Of a stretch of 64,000 nt of DNA, positions 45,801 through 55,853 are shown in pieces. This stretch comes from Turbatrix aceti (Eukaryota; Nematoda; Chromadorea; Rhabditida; Panagrolaimidae), in assembly GCA_963969345.1 (NCBI GenBank), contig OZ017769.1, positions 7,691,725 through 7,755,724 on the forward strand, read 5' to 3'. Below the pieces are notes generated by a model, which saw only the letters and a list, made by a program, of their open reading frames with translations, was not told where the DNA came from and did no database searches. Each line of letters opens with the position of its first letter. Position 1 is the stretch's first letter. A program made the translations under genes and the position numbers.

Positions 45801-46254
45801 CGAATTCTGTGTCAGCACACAAATTCGCTCTTGTTTGTTTGTTTGTTTACCCACGATTTTTTGCATCACTTTATAAAACACTTACCTGAGTACGGAGGTC
45901 TGCTGAAAACTTAGAACTTTGACGGCCACCAAAAAAATCTGAAAAAATCTATTTTTTGAACACGTGAAGGGATAAAATGTTTTTTTTTTCAGTCATTCAA
46001 CGATACCGATCTCGAAGAACTCCGTCAAATGCTCAAAGAATTCGTCAAAATGTATGTTTTTTGATTTTCTATGATTTTTTACGGTATTCATTTTTTTTAT
46101 TTTTAGTCTGAACGCGAATCAAGCTTTTCTGAGTGCCCTGGCGCTGCCGGCCTTCGAATTCGGCATCGAGCGACGAAAGAGCAAGCGTCTTCCTCTCCCA
46201 GAGGAAGTCCCGCTGCTCTCTGTGGACTCCGGTAGTCCAAAAAAAGTCTCCTGA
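42879..46254 (+). CDS. C1orf43/NICE-3-like membrane protein
   Basis: 233 residues from seven exons: 42879-42947, 43040-43144, 43947-44043, 44183-44242, 45380-45543, 45993-46051 and 46107-46254. Phases 0/0/1/1/0/2 close cleanly. One N-terminal membrane helix (YTIVFILAAVLLVIIMLAIFVF) is followed by a basic RQIRRLRLNSARRE, and the rest is helical. Human C1orf43 has 253 residues with the same plan (N-terminal helix, then a VKRQIMRF-type basic stretch). It also has similar helical spacing in its QSCYNYLYR and EALSELATAVKARI regions, compared with QSTYAYLNDV and EELRQMLKEFVKIL here. The match is by eye and moderate. C1orf43 is known mainly from Golgi and phagocytosis screens, so a role here is inferred at best. 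Introns are long and repeat-filled. Confidence 0.6.
43145..43946 (+). other. NICE-3-like intron 2 (802 bp)
   Basis: Contains the 43262-43652 tandem repeat. No exon is seen in the remainder. Confidence 0.45.
43262..43652. repeat. Three-unit AT-rich tandem repeat
   Basis: Units start near 43262, 43392 and 43533, each about 120-140 bp. Each begins TTTTGCA(A/G), then GTTTTACGATC(A/G), ATTT(C/T)TACCT and ACATGTTTTTT, and ends in A/T runs around GACACA. Similarity is moderate. Confidence 0.6.
44243..45379 (+). other. NICE-3-like intron 4 (1.1 kb)
   Basis: Carries the 44600-45056 repeat and a (CG)n alternating purine-pyrimidine run near 45,140. No exon is seen. Confidence 0.4.
44600..45056. repeat. 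Tandem repeat with TTCTTGGCAGC core
   Basis: CAACTTTTGGAC then TTTC(A/T)AAAATTCTTGGCAGC occurs at about 44605 and 44823, with two further short copies at about 44866 and 44905. The sequence between also repeats (GATATGCGCAACTCGTAAAA against AGTATGCGCGACTCCAACTG), which implies a unit of about 215 bp plus a short internal unit. Confidence 0.6.
45544..45992 (+). other. NICE-3-like intron 5 (449 bp)
   Basis: No exon or recognisable element seen. The run TTTGTTTGTTTGTTTAC is present near 45,835. Confidence 0.35.
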
Positions 46255-46439
46255 TCCATTCCTAACTTCTGATTACGGGTTACGATCGTTCCAAAATGCC
46301 AAAGTCCGAGTTGCGATTTACCGGGTGAATAAAACTTGTTTTTGGATGCTTCGGAGGCCTTCAACGGTTGAATTACCGTTTGTAACATATTTTTTTGATT
46401 TTTGACTGTTTTGGGTGAACGAACGTAAAAAAAACGTGG

Positions 46440-46453
46440 ATTGTGTCTTGCAG
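46440..46453 (+). other. Candidate spliced-leader acceptor before the EGF-repeat gene
   Basis: ATTGTGTCTTGCAG ends 3 nt before the ATG at 46457 and 199 nt after the upstream gene's stop. This is the spacing of a nematode operon trans-splice site. Cis-splicing from an unseen exon is the alternative. Confidence 0.45.
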
Positions 46454-46456
46454 AGA

Positions 46457-49400
46457 ATGGCTCATTCGGGCGGCGTAGGCGTAGTCGATTCCCGTCCTCC
46501 CGAACTGCCTATTGCCCATCGACGCCGGCTAGGACTGTCAAAGTTCACCGGCGAGTCAACCACCCACCAACTCGAGGCGGGGGACATCGGTGAGTCCAGT
46601 CTGCCGGCTCTGCCTCCTCCGGGCACCAACTCGTCGTCCGTGGACGCGTCCGCAGGCGGCTCAGTCGCAGTCGTGTCCGTGCCGCCGACTGTCGCAGGGG
46701 AAGCGAAGAAGAACACCCTTCTCGAGGACGCGGACGTCGCCGGATCCATCGTAATGACGTCCCCGGAGCCACTGCCCTCACCGGCTCCGACGACGCCTAT
46801 CGTCAGCCTAGAAACGACGACTACGACTGCTGTTTCGTCGGTCGACAGTAATCGTGACACTGGAGCAGGTTTGTTGGTTTTTTTCGGGTCGGGATAAATT
46901 TTTTTTTGGGGTTGGGCGAAACTTATGTTAGAGAAACAAAATAACTTCTGGGCAACGGGGAGATCGCCTACGCTGGCACGGACGCGTTTCCGCCGAAATA
47001 CGTCATTTATGGGTTTATTAGAGTTCTGCGGGCATTAAAAAACGATGGATATGGCGTAGAATGCATTCCTACGTCTCCTCAACGAGTTAGGCGCTTTCTT
47101 TCTTTATTTCTTTCTTTGTTTTTTTTGTTTGTCATTCACGAAGAATTTGTTCTTTGAGTATTACGTTTTTTAACGTTTTGAGGAATTTTTGGTTGGTTGT
47201 ATTTACAAAAGTGACCAAGCGGAAGTCTGTATAATCTGGTCTGGTATTTATGTGAACGAATTTTTACATTTTTCTGGCTTCCGCCGTTGTTTTTTTTTGA
47301 ACGAACGAACGAACGTGATGAGACTTGCGTCAAGGGATGGATGTTGTCATCTTTTTCTCGACCACGGACGGCCACGGTTCATCGGTTTCGTACGCATCAC
47401 CAACGACTCACTCGTTTGAATTTGAATTTCAATTTTGCTCATGATTGATTAATTTGGCACCCGAGCATACACGGGAGGGGTTATAATTCGATATGTTTAC
47501 CCGGAACACCCGTTCGCCTTTTTTGCCTGGTCTCACGGCGATTTTTCGATTTTTGTGCACTATTGATGACCATAAATTGGCCTGACAAATTTTCCGAGTA
47601 GGGGTGTTTTTTGATGCATTTCGAAATAAAGCGGGTTCTGCCACCCTATTTTGCTAACCAGGGTTACATAAATATATATTTATTACGGTGCTGACGTAAG
47701 AACAATAATTGTGCAATTAGATTTCTCTTGGCCGAGATGACGCACTAATTGCGAAACTCTTGAGACGGAAAACAAACCGGTTACGATGATGAAGCAGTCA
47801 AGAAAGAAAAAAAGAGGCTTCTGGGCTGTTGATGATGAATTACGCCACTCAAAATAGATATTTCCTCAAAAACTAAATAACTTGCAATTTGTCCTTTGAT
47901 GAAGCATGTATGCACAAGTTATCAGAAAATGGGCATCTGCGTTGACGTGGCGCGCTCTTTAGAGGATGGCAGAGGGCACGGAGCCGGAGAGGTTGTCAGC
48001 GAGGTCGTTTGTACATAAATGGCAGGTGGATGATAAATGACTGGGACGGAATGCCGAGATAACGAGCAGTCTGGAAGCATTGTGGGCGCCAAAGTCCGAA
48101 GCCGCGAGTTGGTATCTGAATTTTTAGCCAAAACTTGCATTGCTTCGAATTTTTTTAGGCATTTTTAGGTTAATATAAAAATTTAGCCACCGATAAGTTG
48201 AGAATGCGCAAGTTTGTTTTCATCGTTTTTTACCGTGGTTAGCTGGCTTTCTTTGTGCGTCAATAATAATGAGTGCCTTCCGTCAAGTGACGAAATGAGA
48301 GGAGGACTTATAGGGAAAAGAAACGGTGAATGGGGAGACGTGATATTGTCAAGGGAACACGAACAACGAAACGAACACGGGCCGGCCAGAGATTGAGATT
48401 CATGCTGCCTGGGGGTCATGTGGGCTTTTTTTGGGGTCCGCTGGCGCCTTAAAAACAGATGCTATCTCGCCGTGCCAGATCTTTCCTTAAAAAAAGTGTA
48501 CAGCGAAGAAAGGACACGTTATCTTTTTTTTCGACGAGATTTGACCTTGTTTCTAACATAATTAAAACGAGCCATTTTTAGAATTATTTTTTGATTGAAA
48601 AACTGTTTTCGTTTTTTAAGAGTGTTTTTTTACGGCAAATTTTAATCGTAAAAATTTGATTTTCGGCTTACAAGTGTTTTTTTGACTTTTCTACTGTCTC
48701 GAGCGCCCGTACCCCCTTCAAAAATTATTTTCTGAACAATAAGCACGCGAAAAATAGTACGTCTGGCGCCTTCGCATGGCCAGCAGTTAATTATAGTGTC
48801 TTTTTTTTGAAAAGTAGTTGTGCCACGATTTTTAGATCCTCGGGTGTAATTTATGACGAACTGTTGACTTTTGTTGCGTGTGACCACATTTTTCGTCTCC
48901 TCGCGCGCGGGATCGTTTCTTTTGTTTCCTACTTCCTTTTTTGTTGGTTCGTTCACGGAAGGGGATTTTGTTTTATGAAGAAGTGCCGACAGCTGCTGCG
49001 GGCGTAGACAACGCGGGGGTTTGGCTTGCGAGTTGTTCGCGCCACCACCATCGTCATCGACGCTGCTGCTGCAAGATTTTACCTTGAAGACAGATGCTGC
49101 CACGGGCCGTCGTCTTCCTCACGCCGAGACGATTACGACCAAAGTCCAGCGGTCAGTATGGCTTTATTATCTCTCTTTTTGGTTTTTCTAGGGTTCAAAG
49201 AGGGAGGGAGAATGGGGCAGCCCGCCTGCAGCCGTGGGCTTCGGGCTCATCGTCCCTCGGGCATCTGACTCCGGGGGCGCGCCACGCACACGCGCCCGCC
49301 CGCCCGACGATGACTGACTGACTGACCACCCGTTCGGGGATTCTTTATGTAGTACCAGTTTGAAATACGACTTATACGCTATTTTTTTAGTCGTACAAAA

Positions 49401-50776
49401 AGTTCTGACATGAAAAAATGGTTTTTTTGAAGCTGGAATGCCAAAAATAGATTTGGCGAACAATTTGAACAATTTTTTTGGGTGCCGTTGTTTTTTTATT
49501 TGTACTATTTCATAATTTTTACAGATCTGAGCGACATTGCATCGACTTTATGGCGACGCATGAAAACGATGGTCGGCTTCACGTCAGAGTGCCGCAACGG
49601 GGGTATGAGACGCGGCACAGGTCCCTGCCACTGTCCGAAGTACTTTACCGGTGAGCAGTGCGAAATTCACATCTGTCTCAACAATGGCACGATCGTGAAG
49701 GGCTCCTCGAAGCTCGGCATCGACGATAAGTGCAAGTGTCCGCATCCGGAATTCATCGTCGGGTCCCACTGCGAGACAATTCTCTGCCGCAACAACGGAT
49801 CCCCACTCGAAAACGGCACCTGCAGGTGCATTGACAACTGGTACACCGGACAGTTCTGCGAGTCGTACGCTGCGGGGTGGTTTGCGGTCCTTGGCATACC
49901 CCTGATTTGCCTGGCTGTCATCGCGCTCTGCTGCGTGCTCTGTCGTCTGGATTTTTGCCCGAAACGATCGGTTCCTGAGCGATCGTGTGAGTTTTTTGCT
50001 ACAAAATCAGTGTTCCAAGTTGAAAAAAATAGATTTGGAGTCGACTCTTTGACTCAAAAGCGACTTATTTTGACCAAAATTTGGCTCTTATTTTTACGGA
50101 TTAAAAAAAAATTTTACAAAAAAAACATGAATTTCGAACAGAAAATACTCAAAATTGATAAAAATAGAGAATTTTATCCAAAAAAGGTACATTTTCTTCA
50201 AAAAAAGTCGCGACTCTTCGGAGTCGATAATTTAAAAAAAAATAGACTTCGCCGGTTCATTTTTTGTTCATCGTAAATTTTTAAGATCGCCGCAGAAATC
50301 GGCACATGGGAACGACCGAACCCCGCCGCCATCGACAGTCGGACCGCGATCGTTTCTACTTCAACGCTGACGACCCACAGCTCGCAGTGCACTTCCAGGA
50401 ACGTCTTCTCAACGAATGCCGCCAACAGCACCTTCTACGCCAGAGCGCCAGCATGCACAGCGGAACCAGCATCGGCGCCGGCAGCTATGTGCCATCGATT
50501 GTCCACGCTTCTGGCACGACCGCCAACGTTCTGCGTCTCGAAGACATGCCTGCTTTCAACCCACGATTACCCGGCGTTCCAGACGATGGATTCAAGGTCC
50601 TAGAACCGCCTCCCACCTACGAACAAGCCATGTCGACGTCGTCAATTGTCGTGCCGAGAACGGGAAGCGCGGTGCTGCAGCCACCGACGTATACGCCCAC
50701 TCCGAGGGACAACACGAGATCCAGTCTGACGTCTTCGTCGTCCAGCGAGGCCCAGTTTGAGCCTGTTCCGAGGTGA
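46457..50776 (+). CDS. EGF-repeat single-pass membrane protein with PPxY motifs
   Basis: 454 residues; exons 46457-46868, 49525-49986 and 50286-50776, phases 1 and 1. Residues 1-137 are Ser/Thr/Pro-rich without a visible signal peptide. Residues 160-250 hold three Cys-rich EGF-like units: CRNGG...CHCPKYFTGEQCE, CLNNG...CKCPHPEFIVGSHCE and CRNNG...CRCIDNWYTGQFCE. A TM helix follows at about 256-278 (WFAVLGIPLICLAVIALCC). The cytosolic tail of about 175 residues begins with Cys/Arg clusters and contains PPPTY at about 399-403 and PPTY at 424-427, both WW-domain ligand forms typical of Nedd4-type regulation. The 2.7-kb first intron may hide further exons or an alternative start with a signal peptide. 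Confidence 0.72.
46869..49524 (+). other. Large intron of the EGF-repeat gene
   Basis: 2.66 kb. (GAAC)n at 47304-47316. A GC-richer stretch at 48,960-49,320 has ORFs and splice-like signals (an AAG|ACAG acceptor near 49,088, a GCG|GTCAGT donor near 49,150). Its phase does not fit the flanking exons, so I leave it unassigned. An alternative promoter or exon there is possible. Confidence 0.35.
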
Positions 50777-51339
50777 ATTTCATCGACCTGGTCAAAAAAA
50801 AATATTTAGTACGTTTGTGCAAAATCCATCAAACAACTCTTTCCACGACTTCGCAGATCTTTCAACCCTCCAAAGTATTGTCTCTCCCGTCCCAGAGGTG
50901 TGCACTGCTCCTGCCAGCCATCCCCATCCCTCTCTCTCCCCCGCCTTCACCTTCGCCAGCCCGATCAGCGGCTAGCGAAGACAGGCGAATCAACGGTCCC
51001 CTCCTTGTGCGTGCGTGAAATCCAGGAATTTAACCCTTTTTTTTAACCAGTTTGAAACATTGTTCCTCATTCATTTGTCTGCACGCGTTTCAGCGTGCGA
51101 CGAGCCAACGGGTTCCACCTTTCCCCCAACCTTGTCCAGCTCTTGCTACCCACCTGACTACCATCGAAATATTTTTTTTTTCAAAAATTCTGTCAACTTG
51201 GCGTGCAAGCATTTTTTTGTTGGTAAATACTACATAAATCACATCTTTTATCCTTTTTTAAATAACACCGAACGTTTTATGTACTTAATTGGAGATGAGT
51301 CAGGGCGCTACACGGCAGGTGATGGGGCAACGAGGGAAA
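50777..51339. other. Between convergent EGF-repeat and BTB genes
   Basis: 3' UTR territory of two convergent genes, with a C/T-rich patch at 50,880-50,970. No gene recognised. Confidence 0.35.
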
Positions 51340-53656
51340 TCAAAAAGTGCACGTATTCGACAACATCGACGGGTAGGCGTGGTTCTGAAAATATTTACGA
51401 ATTGTTAGCAAAAGCTTTTTTTTCTGGATGCGAACAGTCTTTTTTTTGTTCGCGAACGAATACGAACGTTTCTCAAATATTGTTCACTAGGACGAACGAA
51501 CATGAACAACTTTGTACACGTCCGCGAACAAATACGAACAAACACGAACGAACATTCTTTGTTTTTTATCATTCGGGCCAAATTTTGTTCATTTGTCGTT
51601 TTTTGATCAAATAACAGCGTTTTTGACTTCATTTCTCTAAATTTACTCAGAATTAAATGTTTCAAAAATTTTACAAATGTTCGCGAACGTACACGAACAA
51701 CGTATTTTAAATATAAAAATTTTGTTCATAAACAAATATGAACAATTGGAATTCAGAATTTGTTCGCGAACGTTCGCCCATCCTTAAAAACGACTTACCG
51801 AGCCAGAAGCGAACGAATTATGAGACGGCGGAATGCCGTTGAACGAGGAACCTGTGAGCTGGCTGCTAAACTGAGGATAGTTCAAATTCACGTGCTGGTA
51901 GGGATTCGGCGACGTCGACATGGGCGGCGTCGCATTCATAGTACCCATGGGAAACTGGTACTGGCTGCCGGGTGTCGGAGGCGTAACGACCTGTGGAGAG
52001 AAGAAATCGCGTTGCGTGTTGAAGCTGCGACAGGTAGAGACACCGGTCGTCGGACAGTCGCCCTGCTGACTGATCGGAGGCACGCTACGGAGATCGGCGA
52101 GCGAAGACGCGCTGTACTGCCGCTGGTAGCTGTTCTGCTGCATCTTGCGGTAGGCACAATTGTTGTCCGCGCTGTTCGTGCTGCTGGCCTCGGAGCACGT
52201 GCTGCCGCCGGAGAGCGAGTCTCGGTGATCGATCGGAGGCAGGCGACGGATTTCCTTGTCGCTCATCTTGCTGATGAGCCGCTTGTTCATCGTGCGACCG
52301 TGTTCGCGATCGATTTGTTTCTGCGAAACGAAGGGATCCGAGATCTTGCCGATGTCGCGCAGCGTCTCTGGGCCGGAGCCTGAAGAAGAAATCTTGCTGC
52401 CAGTCCGGGAGCCTCGTCGTTGCTGGCGGCGCGGGCCGAATTGGTCAGGGATACGGTTGATGTCGTAGAGGGAGTCCCGGGTGTAGTATCGCAGGTTGAG
52501 TCCCATCTGGGACTGCTCCTGCTGGGCGCCGTACGGGTTAGGAGACTGCGAGGGATGATGGTGCTAAAAAAAATGTTTGCACCGCCGCAGACTCCAAAAA
52601 AACACCTACCGTGACGACGACCTCCTTCGTGAAAGGATTCGGCAGAGCAGCGTGTTCGTTGAGAGTAGCGTGCCCCGTGCTTTCGTTTGAACTGGCGCTC
52701 GACGTGGTGTACCCATGTCCTCGAACGCCACCGCCAATGAATTGCTGCTGCTGCGAAAAAGACGCAAACTGCTGCTGTGGCAACTCAGCTCCTCCGCGGC
52801 CACGGCCAGCACGTGGGACCCGGGAGTGCGTCGGGGGAAGACGCAGGAGCTGATCGAAGATCTGCCCGAGGCCAACCGACTCGGCGGCACGGAGCAGCTG
52901 TTGGCGTTCACCAGTTCCAATGTATTCGTGCCTGACGACCGAAAAAAGATCCGCAGCAAACTGCCGATTCTGCGGGGCACGCAGGAAGGTGAGCAGGATC
53001 TGCGCGACCTCAAATTCATTGCGCACGGGAAGCTTGTCGAGACTCAGCAGCTCGCGGACCGCATTCGGCGCGAGCTCGGTGAACCGGGGGTCGTCGACGA
53101 TGGAGAAAAAGCTCGCAGTGCAGTTATTTAGGACCACCGATTTTGTAGCAGTCGAGAGTCGGATTCGGTTGCTAGCAACGATGTTGAGGCAGTGAATGAC
53201 CACATTCTGGAGAAAGGAGAGTTTCTGGAGCCGTTCCTCAAGGAGAGACTTGACAGACGAGATCTGCCACGTATTGGCAACCAGGAAGAGCTCAGTCAGC
53301 TGGCGCATGTTAAACTTGAGCGTGGGATAGTAGAGAAAATTGACGATAGCCTCGACGGCCTCAGGGTTTGCGAAGGTGCCGTCGATGGTGGTGGAGCCCT
53401 TCTGCCGGAAGAAGTTGTCGATGACCGGCGAGTGGGATGCCAGCAGCACGAGGTGCACCGGGATGGTCCCACCGTTGCGCAGCTGAACCGTAGCGTCCGT
53501 GCAGACGCGACGATCGACGCGCCCGAGGTCTCGGAGGTACGCGCCGACGACCGCATCGTGGTACTGGCGCTGAGAATTGGAGAGGTCGATCCGAAGTTCC
53601 GACGACGACGTTACTTGCGTCTGACCGCCAGGGAATGCTGCGAGCGAGGAAGCCAT
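51340..53656 (-). CDS. BTB-BACK domain protein with low-complexity C-terminus
   Basis: 618 residues; exons 53656-52610, 52563-51799 and 51384-51340, all phase 0. BTB domain at about residues 40-145: CTDATVQLRNGGTIPVHLVLLASHSPVIDNFF, the segment IDGTFANPEAVEAIVNFLYY, and LFLVANTWQI. BACK domain at about 150-255 (LNNCTASFFSIV, NEFEVAQILLTFL). No kelch repeats; the rest is Arg/Gly-, Gln- and Ser-rich. Such proteins often serve as CUL3 substrate adaptors, but without a substrate domain the target is unknown. Reading through the last donor would end after SRF. A strong TCG|GTAAGT donor and a TATTTTCAG acceptor at 51385 instead support a terminal 15-codon exon (NHAYPSMLSNTCTF). The last intron holds an inverted transposon-like copy. 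Confidence 0.82.
51412..51784 (-). mobile_element. TTCGCGAA-rich interspersed repeat, inverted copy in BTB last intron
   Basis: Reverse-complement member of the family found in TBCD introns. It ends GAACGTTCGCCCATCC at 51783 and contains GACTTCATTTCTCTAAAT, the complement of a block in TBCD intron 1. The starts and ends of the family agree in having GGATGGGCGAACG termini. Confidence 0.65.
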
Positions 53657-54081
53657 TACGGAGACTGTTCTTCAGCACGCTCCGGAAACAAACTGACAAG
53701 GCAAGCATCGGCGACGCTTTCTTATCTTATCATTCGTAATAGTATCATGTTAATTTTGGGTATAAGATGACCGTCGCGCGGGTCAAAAAACGGTCAAGAT
53801 TGTGGTGAAATTTTGTGATTTTGAGCAGAAAGGGATGATTTGGACCAGATATGCAATTTTTGGCCTGGTCAATAAAAAAACGCACAATCAGTTGCGCGTT
53901 CGCTGCGGCAACGCGCCTTGTGTTTTCGTGCTTGCGCGTTTATTCATCAATCTGTTTTTTTTGCTTGTCAATGATTCGAGTCAGGGAACTAACTCTGTTC
54001 TTCGAGGCCCTGCATGGCCATCGATAAAAAATATTCGCATGTCACGCGCAGTTTATTTTCTTTTTATTGTGAGAAGACAAA
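53657..54081. promoter_or_regulatory. Divergent promoter region, BTB and TGF-beta receptor-like genes
   Basis: 425 bp between divergent start codons. A TATCTTATCATTC-type AT-rich patch near 53,725 could be a GATA-factor site on the minus strand (GATAAGATAAG). The promoter role is inferred from position. Confidence 0.45.
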
Positions 54082-55853
54082 ATGTTGAGATCAATCGATT
54101 TATTTGCTTTTTTCGTGGCAAACAGTCTCGCATTATCATCACGGTATCCTGGTTAGCATTTTCATAGGCAGAAACATGCATTAAATCTGGTATTTTCAGC
54201 CGCGGCCGACGATGTTCCAGACTCGCTTTCATGCCACTGCACGTCTTGTCCGACATCGGTGTGCGTCGTTGATGTGGGCGGAGCTTGTTTACACGTTGCA
54301 GAGACTCTCGAAGACGGAAGCATCAAGGAATATGCTTCGTGCCTGGCTCCTGACGTCATGATTCCGGAGGGACGGCCTTTGCCCTGCCAGGGCATTCGCG
54401 GAGGGCCAAAAGTTGTCTGCTGCTTTTCGGATTTTTGCAACGCGGTTTCACCTGGGGTTTCTTATGAGCCAGAAAGTCAGATCCCCGGTTGGCAAATGGT
54501 ACTGATTCTGGTCGTCCTCCTGCTGGTGAAAATCGTCTGCGCAGCAGTATACGCCTATCGCCGGTCAAGAAAAATATCAAATGCCTCTTCGGAATTGCAG
54601 CTCGCAGAGGAATCGGGCCTGACAGCGACGCCGATCACCTCGATCATCCCAAAAGTCGTCCTGCTGCAGCCGGTGATGAAGAGCAGCTCTGCGATGGGCT
54701 ACGTTGGCTCGTTCAAGCGGGAACTCGTCTTCGTCAAGGCGTTTTCCCTCGCAGAAAAGCCTATCTGGCGTCACGAGACTGATATCTACAGCATCGGTCT
54801 CCTGCGGCACCCCAACATTATCCGCTGGATTGCGAGCAGCTACCGCACAGGTGGAATTGTGACTGGGTTTTGGCTGGTCACCGAATACGCGGCTCATGGC
54901 TCGCTTACCGGGTTTCTCACCAGGTACACGATTTCGGTATCGCAGGTGGCGTTGTTTCTGCGGGGAATCGTGCATGGAATTTCTTTTTTACACGCTTCTT
55001 TTCCTGGCAGCGATGAAAAAAGCTGTGAGTTGATTTCTGTTGTTTCGGAATGATTTTGGACCGTTTGTTTTTATTTTGTTCCACAAAAACCGATTTTTGT
55101 CACGAATGAAATTTAATTTTAATTTTAATTTTAATTTTTATTATTTTAAAAAATAATAAATTTTTGGTAAATAATTTTTATTGCTGAACGATTTTTGAAC
55201 AAAATTTAGATTGACCATTGAAGTCGACTCCGGAGTCAAAAATTTTGACGAGCATTGCACTGCTCTTGACTTCTTGTTTCCAGGCAAACCCCCAATTGCC
55301 CACTGCGACATCAAAGCAGAGAACATCCTGGTTCGTGCCGACCTGACCTGCGCCATCGGCGACTTTGGCTTGTCTGTGGACCGACGATCATTTGACTTCG
55401 ACAGCAGGCCTTTGGATACTCTGCATGCCGGCACACTCCGCTACAGCGCGCCGGAAAAGCTCCAGAAATTCAGAATCCATTCCTTCGACTGCCTCCTGCA
55501 ACGGGACGTATATTCGATGGCTCTCGTCTTCTGGGAAGTCATTCAGCGTTGCGATATCCATGCCATCAGCGGATTCGAACGGGCTTTTGACAGTGAACTC
55601 GGAGCAAAGCCTTTACATGAACAATGTTATTCGGTAGTTGTTGTCAGGCAGATGAGACCTCAAATTCCGGAAGACTGGCGCCACAATCCGGTAGGTTATA
55701 GGATTGGTGTGACCTAAACCCAATGCGAGATTTTAGCTTATTGCCGAATTTCTGTCACTCACCGAGGAATGCTGGGTACAGAATCCGGGGTCACGGCATA
55801 CATCGCTCTTCGTACGTTTCGCCATCGACAGACTTACCGGCAACGATGGTTGA
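54082..55853 (+). CDS. TGF-beta superfamily type I-like receptor kinase lacking a GS box
   Basis: 472 residues; exons 54082-54151, 54200-55024, 55284-55690 and 55737-55853, phases 1/1/0. Signal peptide MLRSIDLFAFFVANSLALSS; three-finger ectodomain (residues 35-103) ending CCFSDFCN, with the cysteine layout of type I receptors; TM about 119-141. Kinase: VAVK-like lysine in VFVKAFS, a RHPNIIRWIAS block, WLVTEYAAHGSLTGFLTRY, HCDIKAENILV, GDFGLSV, SAPEKL, DVYSMALVFWEV and RPQIPEDW. The segment where TTSGSGSGLP should be reads LTATPITSIIP. The Gly-rich loop is not recognisable, and HRD is HCD. Ligand binding looks preserved, while activation by a type II receptor and catalysis are doubtful. It could be a daf-1/sma-6-type paralogue or a decoy. 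The first exon was chosen because only its GTTAGC donor keeps phase. Confidence 0.8.
55107..55155. repeat. (AATTTT)n simple repeat in receptor-kinase intron 2
   Basis: Several consecutive TTTAA/TTTTAA units within the intron. Low-complexity sequence with no further content. Confidence 0.7.

Noticed and set aside
46107..46254. Splicing of the NICE-3-like last exon into 46454 to give one large protein
   Set aside because: Possible in phase via a CTCT|GTGGAC donor, but the donor is poor, the simple stop gives a length close to C1orf43, and the acceptor 3 nt before an ATG suits trans-splicing better.
54082..55853. Type II TGF-beta receptor (daf-4-like) assignment
   Set aside because: First considered because no GS box is visible, but the ectodomain cysteine layout and kinase blocks fit type I better.
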